From: Chelatococcus albus
GTDB lineage: Bacteria; Pseudomonadota; Alphaproteobacteria; Rhizobiales; Beijerinckiaceae
DNA: 64,000 nt
Reading direction: 5' to 3'
Assembly: GCF_030067675.1 (NCBI RefSeq)
Contig: NZ_JASJEV010000011.1
Span: forward strand, 49,467 to 113,466
The number at the start of each line of letters is the position of its first letter. Within the stretch, counting starts at the first letter, position 1. The notes under the pieces were generated by a model. That model saw only the letters and a list, made by a program, of their open reading frames with translations, did no database searches and was not told where the DNA came from. The position numbers and the translations under genes are program-made. This document shows, piece after piece, positions 25,872 to 34,018 of the stretch.

Positions 25872-28049
25872 ATGACCCGCGCGTCCATCATCTGGCTCGT
25901 TCTCGGCTGGACTGGCTTTGCCGTTCTTCCCTGGTACATGGTCGCGGACCTGTCGGGCTACCCGACCGCCGCGGCTGCGCCGGGGTTGGTGCTGGCCCTG
26001 AGCGGGCGCGCCTGGTGGCTCCTGCCGCTCCTCCTGCCGCTCGCCGTCGCCGCCTGGCCGCTCGCCGGGCGCCACGGCCGCGAGGAGGGCGGGTGGTGGC
26101 TCGTCGCCGCGGGCGCTCTCGGTCTCGCCCTCCTCGCGATCCAAGGCTTCGCCGTCGGTCTCGAAGGATGGAACGCGGCCTGGCTTCGCGAACTGCTCGG
26201 CGCGCCCGGCCCGCAGCAGCGGGGCATGGGCTTCGGCGCGGCGCTTCTCGCGCTCGCCTCCCTCATGACCCTGTGCCATGGCCTCGCCGCGCGGGGCTGG
26301 TGCCGGGGCGATGCCTTCGTCGTCTCGGCGATCGGGCTGATCGTGGCCCTCATCACGGTCTTCGTCTTCCTTCCGGTGCTGACGATCCTCGTGAGCGCCT
26401 TTCAGGACAACGCGGGTCGTTTCGCGCCGGGTGAGTTCTTCGCCAAGTTCATCGATCGCTCGGTCTGGGGCCTCGACTGCCTGACGTCGGACCTGCGCTG
26501 CGGCGTCGCGTGGAACACGTTGTTCCTTGCCGTCGTCGTGGGCGTGGGCACGACGGTGCTCGGGCTTGCCTTCGCACTCATCGCAACGCGCACGGCCTTC
26601 CGCTTCAAGGGCCTGTTGAGGGTCCTGAGCGTCCTGCCCATCATCACGCCGCCCTTCGTCATCGGCCTTGCCCTCATCCTCATGTTCGGCCGCTCCGGCT
26701 CGGTGACGGCGCTTCTCGCCGACTGGTTCGGCGTCCCGCGTTCGCGCTGGATCTACGGCTTCTGGGGCATCTTCATCTCGCAGCTCCTCGCCTTCACGCC
26801 CATCGCCTTCCTCGTTCTCATCGGCGTGGTGCAGGGGATCAGTCCCTCGCTGGAGGAGGCTGCCCAGACGCTGCGCGCCAGGGCCTGGACGACGTTCCGC
26901 ACCGTCTCTCTGCCGCTGATGCGCCCGGGCCTCGCCAACGCCTTCCTGCTCGGCTTCGTCGAGAGCATGGCCGACTTCGGCAACCCCCTCATCCTCGGCG
27001 GCAACTACGAGGTGCTCGCCACCAAGATCTTCTTTGCGGTGGTCGGCGCCGCCCACGACCAGTCACGGGCCGCCGTGCTGTCGATCGTCCTGCTCGCCTT
27101 CACGCTCGGCGCCTTCTGGGTGCAGCACGCCTGGCTCGGCAAACGCGTCTACACGACGGTGACGGGCAAGGGCGACGCCGGGCTGCCGCCGCCCCTGCCG
27201 CGCGGCGTCGCCGTCGCCTGCTACGCCACCGCCGTGCCCTGGGCGATCTTCACCTTCATCGTCTACGCCATCGTGCTCGTCGGCGGCTTCGTCCGCTCCA
27301 TGGGGCGCGATTACACGCCGACGCTCGAGCATTTCCTCACCGGTTTCCGCATCGAGACGACGGAGCGGGGCCTCTTCTTCTCGGGCTCCGCCTGGGATTC
27401 CTTCTTCGCCACGCTGAAGGTGGCCGCGACCGCCGCGCCGCTCACGGCCGCCATCGGCCTGCTCACCGCCTATCTCCTCACGCGCCAGCGCTTCGCCGGG
27501 CAGCGCGCCTTCGAGTTCGGCACGCTGCTGAGCTTCGCGATTCCGGGCACCGTGGTGGGCGTGTCCTACATCCTCGCCTTCAACGTGCCGCCGATCGAGA
27601 TCACGGGCACGGGCTTCATCCTCGTGATGTGCTTCGTCTTCCGCAACATGCCGGTCGGCGTGCGCTCCGGCATCGCCACCATGAGCCAGATCGACAAGAG
27701 CCTCGACGAGGCTTCGCTGACGCTCGGCGCGCGCTCCTTCACGACGGTGCGGCGCGTCGTGCTGCCGCTCCTGCGCCCGGCGATCGTGGCCTCGCTCGTC
27801 TACAGCTTCGTGCGCGCCATGACGGCGGTGAGCGCGGTGATCTTCCTCGTTTCGGCCGAATACAACATGGCGACGACCTATATCGTCGGCCGGGTCGAGG
27901 CGGGCGAGTTCGGCCTCGCCATCGCCTATTCCTCGGTGCTCATCGGCGTCATGCTTGTTGCCATCCTGATGATCCAGGTGGTCGTCGGCGAGCGCCGCCT
28001 CGGTCGCCGCACCGCCGGCGCCCTCGCGGTCCAGGGAGCGGCGGCATGA
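25872..28049 (+). CDS. ABC transporter, fused double permease (FbpB/AfuB-like)
   Basis: This is a 725-aa inner-membrane permease with two MetI-type domains, the standard AfuB/FbpB plan but longer because of about 150 extra N-terminal residues with several additional helices. EAA loops occur in both halves: LEEAAQTLRARAWTTFRTV and LDEASLTLGARSFTTVRRV. The ATG at 25872 follows GGAGGG and begins a clean hydrophobic N-terminus; earlier TTG and ATG codons are possible. It lies between its binding protein and ATPase genes. Confidence 0.9.
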   Translation: MTRASIIWLVLGWTGFAVLPWYMVADLSGYPTAAAAPGLVLALSGRAWWLLPLLLPLAVAAWPLAGRHGREEGGWWLVAAGALGLALLAIQGFAVGLEGWNAAWLRELLGAPGPQQRGMGFGAALLALASLMTLCHGLAARGWCRGDAFVVSAIGLIVALITVFVFLPVLTILVSAFQDNAGRFAPGEFFAKFIDRSVWGLDCLTSDLRCGVAWNTLFLAVVVGVGTTVLGLAFALIATRTAFRFKGLLRVLSVLPIITPPFVIGLALILMFGRSGSVTALLADWFGVPRSRWIYGFWGIFISQLLAFTPIAFLVLIGVVQGISPSLEEAAQTLRARAWTTFRTVSLPLMRPGLANAFLLGFVESMADFGNPLILGGNYEVLATKIFFAVVGAAHDQSRAAVLSIVLLAFTLGAFWVQHAWLGKRVYTTVTGKGDAGLPPPLPRGVAVACYATAVPWAIFTFIVYAIVLVGGFVRSMGRDYTPTLEHFLTGFRIETTERGLFFSGSAWDSFFATLKVAATAAPLTAAIGLLTAYLLTRQRFAGQRAFEFGTLLSFAIPGTVVGVSYILAFNVPPIEITGTGFILVMCFVFRNMPVGVRSGIATMSQIDKSLDEASLTLGARSFTTVRRVVLPLLRPAIVASLVYSFVRAMTAVSAVIFLVSAEYNMATTYIVGRVEAGEFGLAIAYSSVLIGVMLVAILMIQVVVGERRLGRRTAGALAVQGAAA

Positions 28050-28161
28050 AACCGGCAGGTTGGCCGCACGGCAACGTCGCCGCGGGCATAGGGCGCAATC
28101 AGCCCTGGGCAATGGGCAGGACGCCTGCGCCCCGTCGTCCGAGTGAAGGGAAGTCGATCCG

Positions 28162-29229
28162 ATGATGAAGTCCGGTCCCGCCTCCGTCGAGTTCCGCTCG
28201 GTCACGAAGCGCTATGGTGCCGTGACCTCCGTGGACGACGTGTCCTTCACCATCGCGCCCGGCACGCTGGTGACGCTGCTCGGCCCCTCCGGCTGCGGCA
28301 AGACGACGACGCTCAGGCTCATCGCCGGCCTCGAGATCGCGAGCGAGGGGCGCATCCTCATCGGCGGCAAGGACGTGACCTTCCTCTCCGCCGCCGATCG
28401 CGACGTGAGCATGGTGTTCCAGTCCTATGCCCTGTTCCCGCACATGTCGGTGCTGGAGAACGTGGCCTACGGGCCGACCGTCCAGGGCATGCCGAAGGCC
28501 AAGGCCCATGCGCTCGCCATGGAGAAGCTCGCCCTCGTCGGCCTTGCGGGGCTCGAGCGGCGGGCGCCGTCGGAGCTCTCCGGCGGGCAGCAGCAGCGCG
28601 TGGCCGTGGCGCGCGCCCTCGTGCTGGAACCGCAGGTGCTGCTCTTCGACGAGCCGCTGTCGAACCTCGACGCCAAGCTGCGCCGGCGCGTGCGCGAGGA
28701 CATCCGCGAGCTGCAGCTGAAGCTCAACCTCACCGTCGCCTACGTGACGCACGACCAGGAGGAGGCGCTCGCCGTCTCCGACCGCATCATCGTCATGTCG
28801 AACGCCCGCATCGCCCAGAGCGGCACGCCGCATGAACTCTACGAGGAGCCGGCGAGCCTCTTCGTCGCCGACTTCATCGGCGACGCGAATCTCGTCGATG
28901 CCCTGGTGGTGGAGGAGCGGGAGGAACGCGCCCTCGTGCGCGTCGGCGGGCTCGACCTCGACCTGCCGCGGCGCGGCGCGACGCGCGGGCCGGTGAAGCT
29001 CGCCGTGCGGCCGGAGGCGATCCTCCTCGCCGGGGCCAAGCCCGCACGCCCCGCCATCGCCGCCCGCATCGCCAAGGCGGCCTATCTCGGCAAGCACCTC
29101 GAATACACCGTGGAAAGCCCGCTCGGCGAACTCTTCGTCATCGACCGCGTGAAGAACGAGCCGCTCGTTGCCGGCGCCGACGTCTGGCTCGGCTTCGCCG
29201 ATCGCGACGTGACCATCGTGCCGCTGTGA
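28162..29229 (+). CDS. ABC transporter, ATP-binding protein (FbpC/AfuC/PotA-like)
   Basis: This is a 355-aa ATPase: an ABC domain (residues 1-240) plus a C-terminal TOBE-type regulatory domain. Walker A GPSGCGKTT lies near residues 39-47, signature LSGGQQQRVAVARAL near 141, Walker B VLLFDEPLSNLD near 161, and H-loop VTHDQEEAL near 194. It completes the transporter begun by the AfuA-like protein; 112 nt separate it from the permease. The family covers iron, polyamine, phosphonate and sugar-phosphate systems. Confidence 0.92.
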   Translation: MMKSGPASVEFRSVTKRYGAVTSVDDVSFTIAPGTLVTLLGPSGCGKTTTLRLIAGLEIASEGRILIGGKDVTFLSAADRDVSMVFQSYALFPHMSVLENVAYGPTVQGMPKAKAHALAMEKLALVGLAGLERRAPSELSGGQQQRVAVARALVLEPQVLLFDEPLSNLDAKLRRRVREDIRELQLKLNLTVAYVTHDQEEALAVSDRIIVMSNARIAQSGTPHELYEEPASLFVADFIGDANLVDALVVEEREERALVRVGGLDLDLPRRGATRGPVKLAVRPEAILLAGAKPARPAIAARIAKAAYLGKHLEYTVESPLGELFVIDRVKNEPLVAGADVWLGFADRDVTIVPL

Positions 29230-29230
29230 G

Positions 29231-29263
29231 CGCTGCCGGGGCAACTCCCTCGCCCCGGCAGCG
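29231..29263 (+). terminator. Stem-loop after the ABC transporter operon
   Basis: A perfect 12-bp stem: CGCTGCCGGGGC (29231-29242) pairs with GCCCCGGCAGCG (29252-29263) around a 9-nt loop, starting 2 nt after the ATPase stop. It lacks a T-run. Confidence 0.65.
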
Positions 29264-29764
29264 CCGCCCCGGGCTCCGTGAAGTGGCCGGCAGGTTCTGC
29301 GTCCATGATGGCCGGGGGCGCTCGGGGAACCGAAGCCTGAATCAGCCGCGTCGGCTTGTGCCGACGTTGCCCGAAGGGCAGGGGATTCGCCGTCCTCGGA
29401 TACCTGCGAGAGGCGTCCTGCGGGCGCCGCGTCGGGCCGCCCGTTTACGCCCTGTTTAGGAAAAGCGGCTGTGGCGGGGTGCTTCGTGCCCTTTCTGCAA
29501 CAGCCCCTGCACAAAGCAGCGTCTGGAGCCGTTCCAGGCCCTCGTTCCGGTTGATCGGGAAGGGTGCCTCGATCATGGTGACCCTGCGACGGGGGCACCC
29601 CAGTCGCACCGAGTCTATCGGCATTCTCACCTCGCAACGGGCGAGGATGGCGACGGGCTCGAAAGACAAGGGGAAAAGGGGCTTCGCTGGCCTGGGACCG
29701 TGAGGGACCGATCCAGAGAAGACAGAACCCGCTCCCGAAGGGTCTCGAAACTTTGGAGGTCAGA
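29264..29764 (+). other. Intergenic region upstream of porin 1
   Basis: About 500 nt with no gene I can support. It contains a small stem-loop, CGTCGGC/GCCGACG at 29349-29366, and must hold the porin promoter and a leader. TTGGAGGT just before 29765 is the porin ribosome site. Short open frames on both strands here have no family features. Confidence 0.5.
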
Positions 29765-31075
29765 ATGAAGCTCGTTAAGAGCCTTCTGCTCGGTTCCGCC
29801 GCCGGTTTTGCCGCGGTGGCCGGCGCTCAGGCTGCCGATCTTCCCATGAAGAAGGCTGCGCCTGTCGAGTACGTGCGCGTTTGCTCCACCCACGGTGCGG
29901 GCTTCTTCTACATCCCCGGCACGGACACCTGCATCCGCATCGGCGGCCGCGTCCGCGCCGAGTATCGCTACCAGGAGCCGCTGTGGTCGGTCCCCGGCAA
30001 TGGCCGCAACGTTGACGCCATCGGCTTCCGCGCTCGCGGTCGTCTGAACGTCGACGCGCGCACCAGCACGGCCTATGGCACGCTGCGCGCCTTCTTCCGC
30101 TATGAGCTCACCTCCAACACCGGTGTGTACGGCGGGAACTCGGCGCGGCTCGACAAGGCCTTCATCCAGTGGGCCGGCATCACGGCAGGTGCTACGGCGT
30201 CGTTCTTCGACTTCTATGCCGACGACCTGAACTGGTCGACCGGCCCGCTCGCGGGCTTCGGCTCGGATAACGGCACCACGAACCTCCTCGCCTACACGGC
30301 GACCTTCGGTTCGGGCTTCTCGGCGACCCTGTCGCTCGAGGATCGCAACCAGCGCACCGTCCAGGGGGCCGGCTTTGCGAACTACGCCCAGGCTGGTGAG
30401 CGTGTTCCGGACGTGGTTGCCGCTCTCCGCGTCGACCAGGGCTGGGGTTCGGCTCAGCTGTCGGGTGCCGTGCACCAGCTGAACTCGACCAACATCGGTG
30501 CGGGCTTCGTCGGCGCCGGCGTCGGCTCGGGCGCGCTCGGCTCGCGTTCGGACACCGAGTACGGCTTCGCCGTCCAGGGCGGCGTGAAGGTCAACCTGCC
30601 GCAGCTCGCCCCCGGCGACGTGCTCTGGCTGCAGGCTGCCTATGCTGATGGCGCGCTCAACTACCTCGGCGTCGGCTCCGGCACGACGATCGGCGCGCTC
30701 ACCGGCACGGCGACCGATGGCGTCCTCGTCAACGGCGACATCAAGAAGACCAAGGGCTGGAACGTCACCGCTGCGTTCCAGCACTACTGGACGCCGTCCA
30801 TCCGTCAGGCGCTGTTCGGCACCTACACCTCGATCGACTTCTCGAGCAGCACCGTTGCTGCCACGACGATCGGTGGCGTTCCCGCGCTGCGTGACTTCAA
30901 GGTCTACTCGATCGGTTCGAACCTCATCTGGTCGCCGGTCTCGGCCTTCGACATCGGCGTCGAGGTTCTCTACTCGAAGCTCGATCCGAGCGGCCGTGTC
31001 GCCGTCGCGCCGGGCCGCACCCGCGGTTCGGAGGACGTGTGGGAAGCCCGTCTCCGCCTCCAGCGCGACTTCTGA
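29765..31075 (+). CDS. Porin 1 (Omp2b-type, Hyphomicrobiales)
   Basis: This is a 436-aa outer-membrane porin. The signal peptide ends AGAQA near residue 23, and the mature protein begins ADLPMKKAAPVEYVRVC, the hallmark of rhizobial porins. Two Cys (CSTHG and DTCIRIGG) are conserved. The last residue is Phe (LQRDF), the outer-membrane assembly signal. Third-position choice is strongly biased and the ribosome site (TTGGAGG) is good, as expected for an abundant protein. It is closed by a strong terminator and followed by a paralogue. Confidence 0.95.
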   Translation: MKLVKSLLLGSAAGFAAVAGAQAADLPMKKAAPVEYVRVCSTHGAGFFYIPGTDTCIRIGGRVRAEYRYQEPLWSVPGNGRNVDAIGFRARGRLNVDARTSTAYGTLRAFFRYELTSNTGVYGGNSARLDKAFIQWAGITAGATASFFDFYADDLNWSTGPLAGFGSDNGTTNLLAYTATFGSGFSATLSLEDRNQRTVQGAGFANYAQAGERVPDVVAALRVDQGWGSAQLSGAVHQLNSTNIGAGFVGAGVGSGALGSRSDTEYGFAVQGGVKVNLPQLAPGDVLWLQAAYADGALNYLGVGSGTTIGALTGTATDGVLVNGDIKKTKGWNVTAAFQHYWTPSIRQALFGTYTSIDFSSSTVAATTIGGVPALRDFKVYSIGSNLIWSPVSAFDIGVEVLYSKLDPSGRVAVAPGRTRGSEDVWEARLRLQRDF

Positions 31076-31100
31076 TCGGTCAAACCGGTCTGAATTCGGG

Positions 31101-31130
31101 AACCCCGGCGCCCTGCGCCGGGGTTTTCGT
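31101..31130 (+). terminator. Rho-independent terminator of porin 1
   Basis: AACCCCGGCGC (31101-31111) pairs with GCGCCGGGGTT (31115-31125) around a 3-nt loop, followed by TTCGT. The hairpin is nearly the same as the one after porin 2. Confidence 0.85.
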
Positions 31131-31728
31131 TTGTCTCGCAGCATGATCGGGCCATGGCCCTTGGAGATGCGGTCGAACCGCCGACCGGACGGGGGCGTCC
31201 AGGGCCCTTCCGCAGGGGGGGCTGCTCTCGGCCTTCCCAGGGTCGGATCGGAACCCGCCAAGGCAATGGCGCGCCGGCGGGCGCCGATGCCCCTCTCGGC
31301 AACGACCGGCCCTGATCCCCGTATCAGAATGCGAGGGCGGGAACGCGCGATCTCTTGCCTGCGCCGCGCAAGGGCAGTTGCTCCGTCGCGGACGCTTCGT
31401 CGCCGACGTGCGGGACGCCCCCAGTAGTGCCGGCTGATTCCGCGTTGATCTTTGCCGGGCCGCCGATCGTATCCTATTTTTGAACTATTCTTGATTAATC
31501 GTGCTGCGTTTGCTGCCTGGATGCAAAGCAATTGCAAGCGGTTTGGGCGGGAGACATAAGGATATCGTCAGGATCTGTTGCGCTCGCGTCACGATAGGTA
31601 TGTCGAATGCTTGATGGAGCATTGAGCGGCGCATTCTGCTGTTGGCCAACGTTCCTCGATCGGCGAAGGTCGATCCGCGCTGATGGCACGGGGGGCACGC
31701 AGCCATCGGATTTGAGGAGCCAATGATA
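31131..31728 (+). other. Intergenic region between the porins
   Basis: About 600 nt without a convincing gene. The part from 31440 to 31600 is AT-rich and should contain the porin 2 promoter; I cannot fix the boxes. GAGGAG at 31714-31719 is the ribosome site for porin 2. Frames on the minus strand here have no family signal and lack ribosome sites. Confidence 0.5.
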
Positions 31729-32994
31729 ATGCGCGTGGTCTCTTACTCTCTTCTCGCCTCGGCCGCGGCATTGGCCTCGGTCGGTCTCGCCTTGGCGGCG
31801 GATCTGCCGATGCGCAAGGCGACGCCGGTCGAATATATCCGCGTATGCGCTACGCATGGGGAGGGCTTCTTCTATGTTCCCGGCACCGATACCTGCCTGC
31901 GCATCGGGGGACGCGTGCGCGCCGAGTATCGCTACAGCGAGCCGTTGTGGGACGTGCCCGGGAACGGACGGGCGAAGGATGCGATCGGGTTTCGTGCGCT
32001 CGCGCGCCTCAACATCGACGCTCGCACCGACACGGCCTACGGCACGCTACGTGCCTTCTTCCGCTATGAGCTGACCGCCAACACCGGCGTATACGGTGCC
32101 AGTACGGCGATCCTCGACAAGGGCTTCATCCAGTTTGCCGGCATGACGGCCGGCGTCGCCCAGTCGTTCTTCGATTTCTATGCCAACGAGTTGAATTGGG
32201 GCGGCAGCTACGGCTCGGACGCCGGCCAGACGAACCTGCTCGCCTATACCGCAACCTTCGGCTCGGGCTTCTCAGCCACTCTTGCGGTGGAGGACCGCAA
32301 CCAGCGGCTCACCGATGCAAACTACGTCAACGGCGTTGGAGCCGCGGTGCCGGCGCTCAATCCGGCCGGCGAGCGCGTGCCCGACGGCGTGGCGGCGCTG
32401 CGCGTCGACCAGTCCTGGGGCGCCGCCCAACTGTCGGGCGCGGTGCACCAGCTGAACTCGGTCTATCTCGGTCCGGCCGGCAATCGCGTCGATACGGAAT
32501 ACGGCTTCGCTGTCCAGGGCGCAGCGCAGGTCAACCTTCCTGCCCTCGCGCCCGGCGACCAGCTGTGGGTGCAGGCCGCCTATGCGGATGGCGCCATCGG
32601 TTATCTCGGTGTGGGCCCGACGACGATCGGGCCGGTCTCCGGCTTCCTCACCGATGGCGTGGTCGTGGGCGACACCGTCAAGAGGACACAAGGCTGGGGC
32701 GTCACTGCCGCCTTCCTGCACTACTGGACCCCTTCCGTGCGCCAGGCGCTGTTCGGCAATTACACGGCGGTCGACTATTCGGCCACGGCCACCGCGCAGA
32801 CCGGCTTCGGCGACTTCAAGGTCTGGTCGGTCGGCTCCAACGTCATCTGGTCGCCGGAGAAGGATTTCGACATCGGCGTGGAGGTTCTCTACACGAAGCT
32901 CGATCCGCGCGGTCGGGTTCTCGTGGCGCCCGGCGTGACCAGGAGTTCGGCCGACGCCATCGAGGCGCGCATCCGCTTCCAGCGCGACTTCTGA
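31729..32994 (+). CDS. Porin 2 (Omp2b-type, Hyphomicrobiales), paralogue of porin 1
   Basis: This is a 421-aa porin with a signal peptide ending LALA near residue 23, mature start ADLPMRKATPVEYIRVC, conserved Cys pair and C-terminal Phe (FQRDF). It aligns with porin 1 along its full length, with differences concentrated in loop segments, for example after LEDRNQR/VEDRNQR and around the GVGSGT/GVGPTT loop. ATG at 31729 is spaced 9 nt from GAGGAG; the ATG two codons earlier is too close. Codon bias is weaker than in porin 1, suggesting lower or conditional expression. Confidence 0.95.
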   Translation: MRVVSYSLLASAAALASVGLALAADLPMRKATPVEYIRVCATHGEGFFYVPGTDTCLRIGGRVRAEYRYSEPLWDVPGNGRAKDAIGFRALARLNIDARTDTAYGTLRAFFRYELTANTGVYGASTAILDKGFIQFAGMTAGVAQSFFDFYANELNWGGSYGSDAGQTNLLAYTATFGSGFSATLAVEDRNQRLTDANYVNGVGAAVPALNPAGERVPDGVAALRVDQSWGAAQLSGAVHQLNSVYLGPAGNRVDTEYGFAVQGAAQVNLPALAPGDQLWVQAAYADGAIGYLGVGPTTIGPVSGFLTDGVVVGDTVKRTQGWGVTAAFLHYWTPSVRQALFGNYTAVDYSATATAQTGFGDFKVWSVGSNVIWSPEKDFDIGVEVLYTKLDPRGRVLVAPGVTRSSADAIEARIRFQRDF

Positions 32995-33017
32995 TCGACC
33001 TGCCCGGTCCGCATGCA

Positions 33018-33045
33018 AACCCCGGCGCATGCCGCCGGGGTTCTT
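33018..33045 (+). terminator. Rho-independent terminator of porin 2
   Basis: AACCCCGGCG (33018-33027) pairs with CGCCGGGGTT (33033-33042) around a 5-nt loop, followed by CTTCG. Confidence 0.8.
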
Positions 33046-33095
33046 CGCCGGACGTGGGCGCAGACCGCGGCGGCGCAACCGGTGGTCCTGTTCGT

Positions 33096-33983
33096 TCAGG
33101 TCCGCTCGACGTGGCCCACGAAGCGGCGGATGCGGTTGATCATCTCTGTGTCGGAGGTGAGGGGGGCATGCCCCTGGTCCGGGACGACCACGGCCTCCAG
33201 ATGCGGGTGGCGGCCCTTCATCGCTTCGAGTGTCGCCTCCGAGAGCAGGTCGGAATTGGCCCCCCGCAGCACCAGGACGGGCACGTCCTTCAGGCCGTCG
33301 AAGAGAAACCACAGCGCCGGCAGCGGTGCCTCGAGGTCGAGGATCTCGAGCGTCTTCATCAGGGCGGGGTCGTAGGCGGGCGTCAGGCGGCCATCGACGC
33401 GTCGCCAGGTGCGCCGCGCCATCGTGTGCCACTGCGCGGCCGTGAGCTTGGGGAACTGAGCGTCGAGGAGCCGGCGCAGGATGTCCACGCCCTCGTCGAA
33501 GTCCCGAGGCGTGGGCAGCTTGCCGATGTAGCCCCGGATACGGATGAGGCCCTTGGCGTCGATGACTGGCCCGACGTCATTGAGGACCGCCCCGCGGATG
33601 GCGGCGGGCCGCGCCGCGGCAAGCGCCATGGTGAGGAGACCGCCGCGCGACGTGCCGATGAACACAGCCTCCGTCACCCCGGTTGCGCTCAGGACCTGCA
33701 TCAGGTCGTCGAGCTCGACGCGGAGGTCATAGTTGCGCCAGTTGCGGTCGTATTCGGACAGGCCCCGGCCGCGATAATCGAGTGCCAGCACCCGGCGTGG
33801 ATGTTTGGCGTCACCGGCGAGCGCCAGCGCGAGCTCGTGGAAGTCGGCCGCGGTGCGGGCGAGCCCCGGCAGGCAGACGACCGGCAGGCCGTTGGCGCCA
33901 TTGGCGGGGTAATCTCGCACGTGCAGCTTCAGGCCGTCCCGTGCCGAGAAGAAGCGGCTGTCGAAGCCCCGCTCGTCGTCCAT
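33096..33983 (-). CDS. Alpha/beta hydrolase
   Basis: This is a 295-aa alpha/beta-hydrolase-fold protein without signal peptide. VVCLPGLARTAADF provides the oxyanion-hole HG-equivalent region. The nucleophile elbow is GTSRGG, with Ser near residue 112, and the catalytic His is in DQGHAPL near the C-terminus. The substrate is unknown; the family includes esterases, lactonases and C-C hydrolases. AGGAA precedes the ATG at 33983. It lies 35 nt downstream of the lytic transglycosylase gene and may be cotranscribed with it. Confidence 0.88.
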   Translation of the reverse strand: MDDERGFDSRFFSARDGLKLHVRDYPANGANGLPVVCLPGLARTAADFHELALALAGDAKHPRRVLALDYRGRGLSEYDRNWRNYDLRVELDDLMQVLSATGVTEAVFIGTSRGGLLTMALAAARPAAIRGAVLNDVGPVIDAKGLIRIRGYIGKLPTPRDFDEGVDILRRLLDAQFPKLTAAQWHTMARRTWRRVDGRLTPAYDPALMKTLEILDLEAPLPALWFLFDGLKDVPVLVLRGANSDLLSEATLEAMKGRHPHLEAVVVPDQGHAPLTSDTEMINRIRRFVGHVERT

Positions 33984-34018
33984 CGTTGCGTTCCTGCCGT
34001 GCGGTCCACGGCGCGGAT

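Noticed and set aside
24591..27056. 821-codon minus-strand open frame opposite the AfuABC-like transporter
   Set aside because: It is antisense to the well-supported binding protein and permease and shows only charged low-complexity sequence.
31495..31857. Minus-strand open frame between and into the porins
   Set aside because: It overlaps the porin 2 signal-peptide region antisense and has neither ribosome site nor family features.
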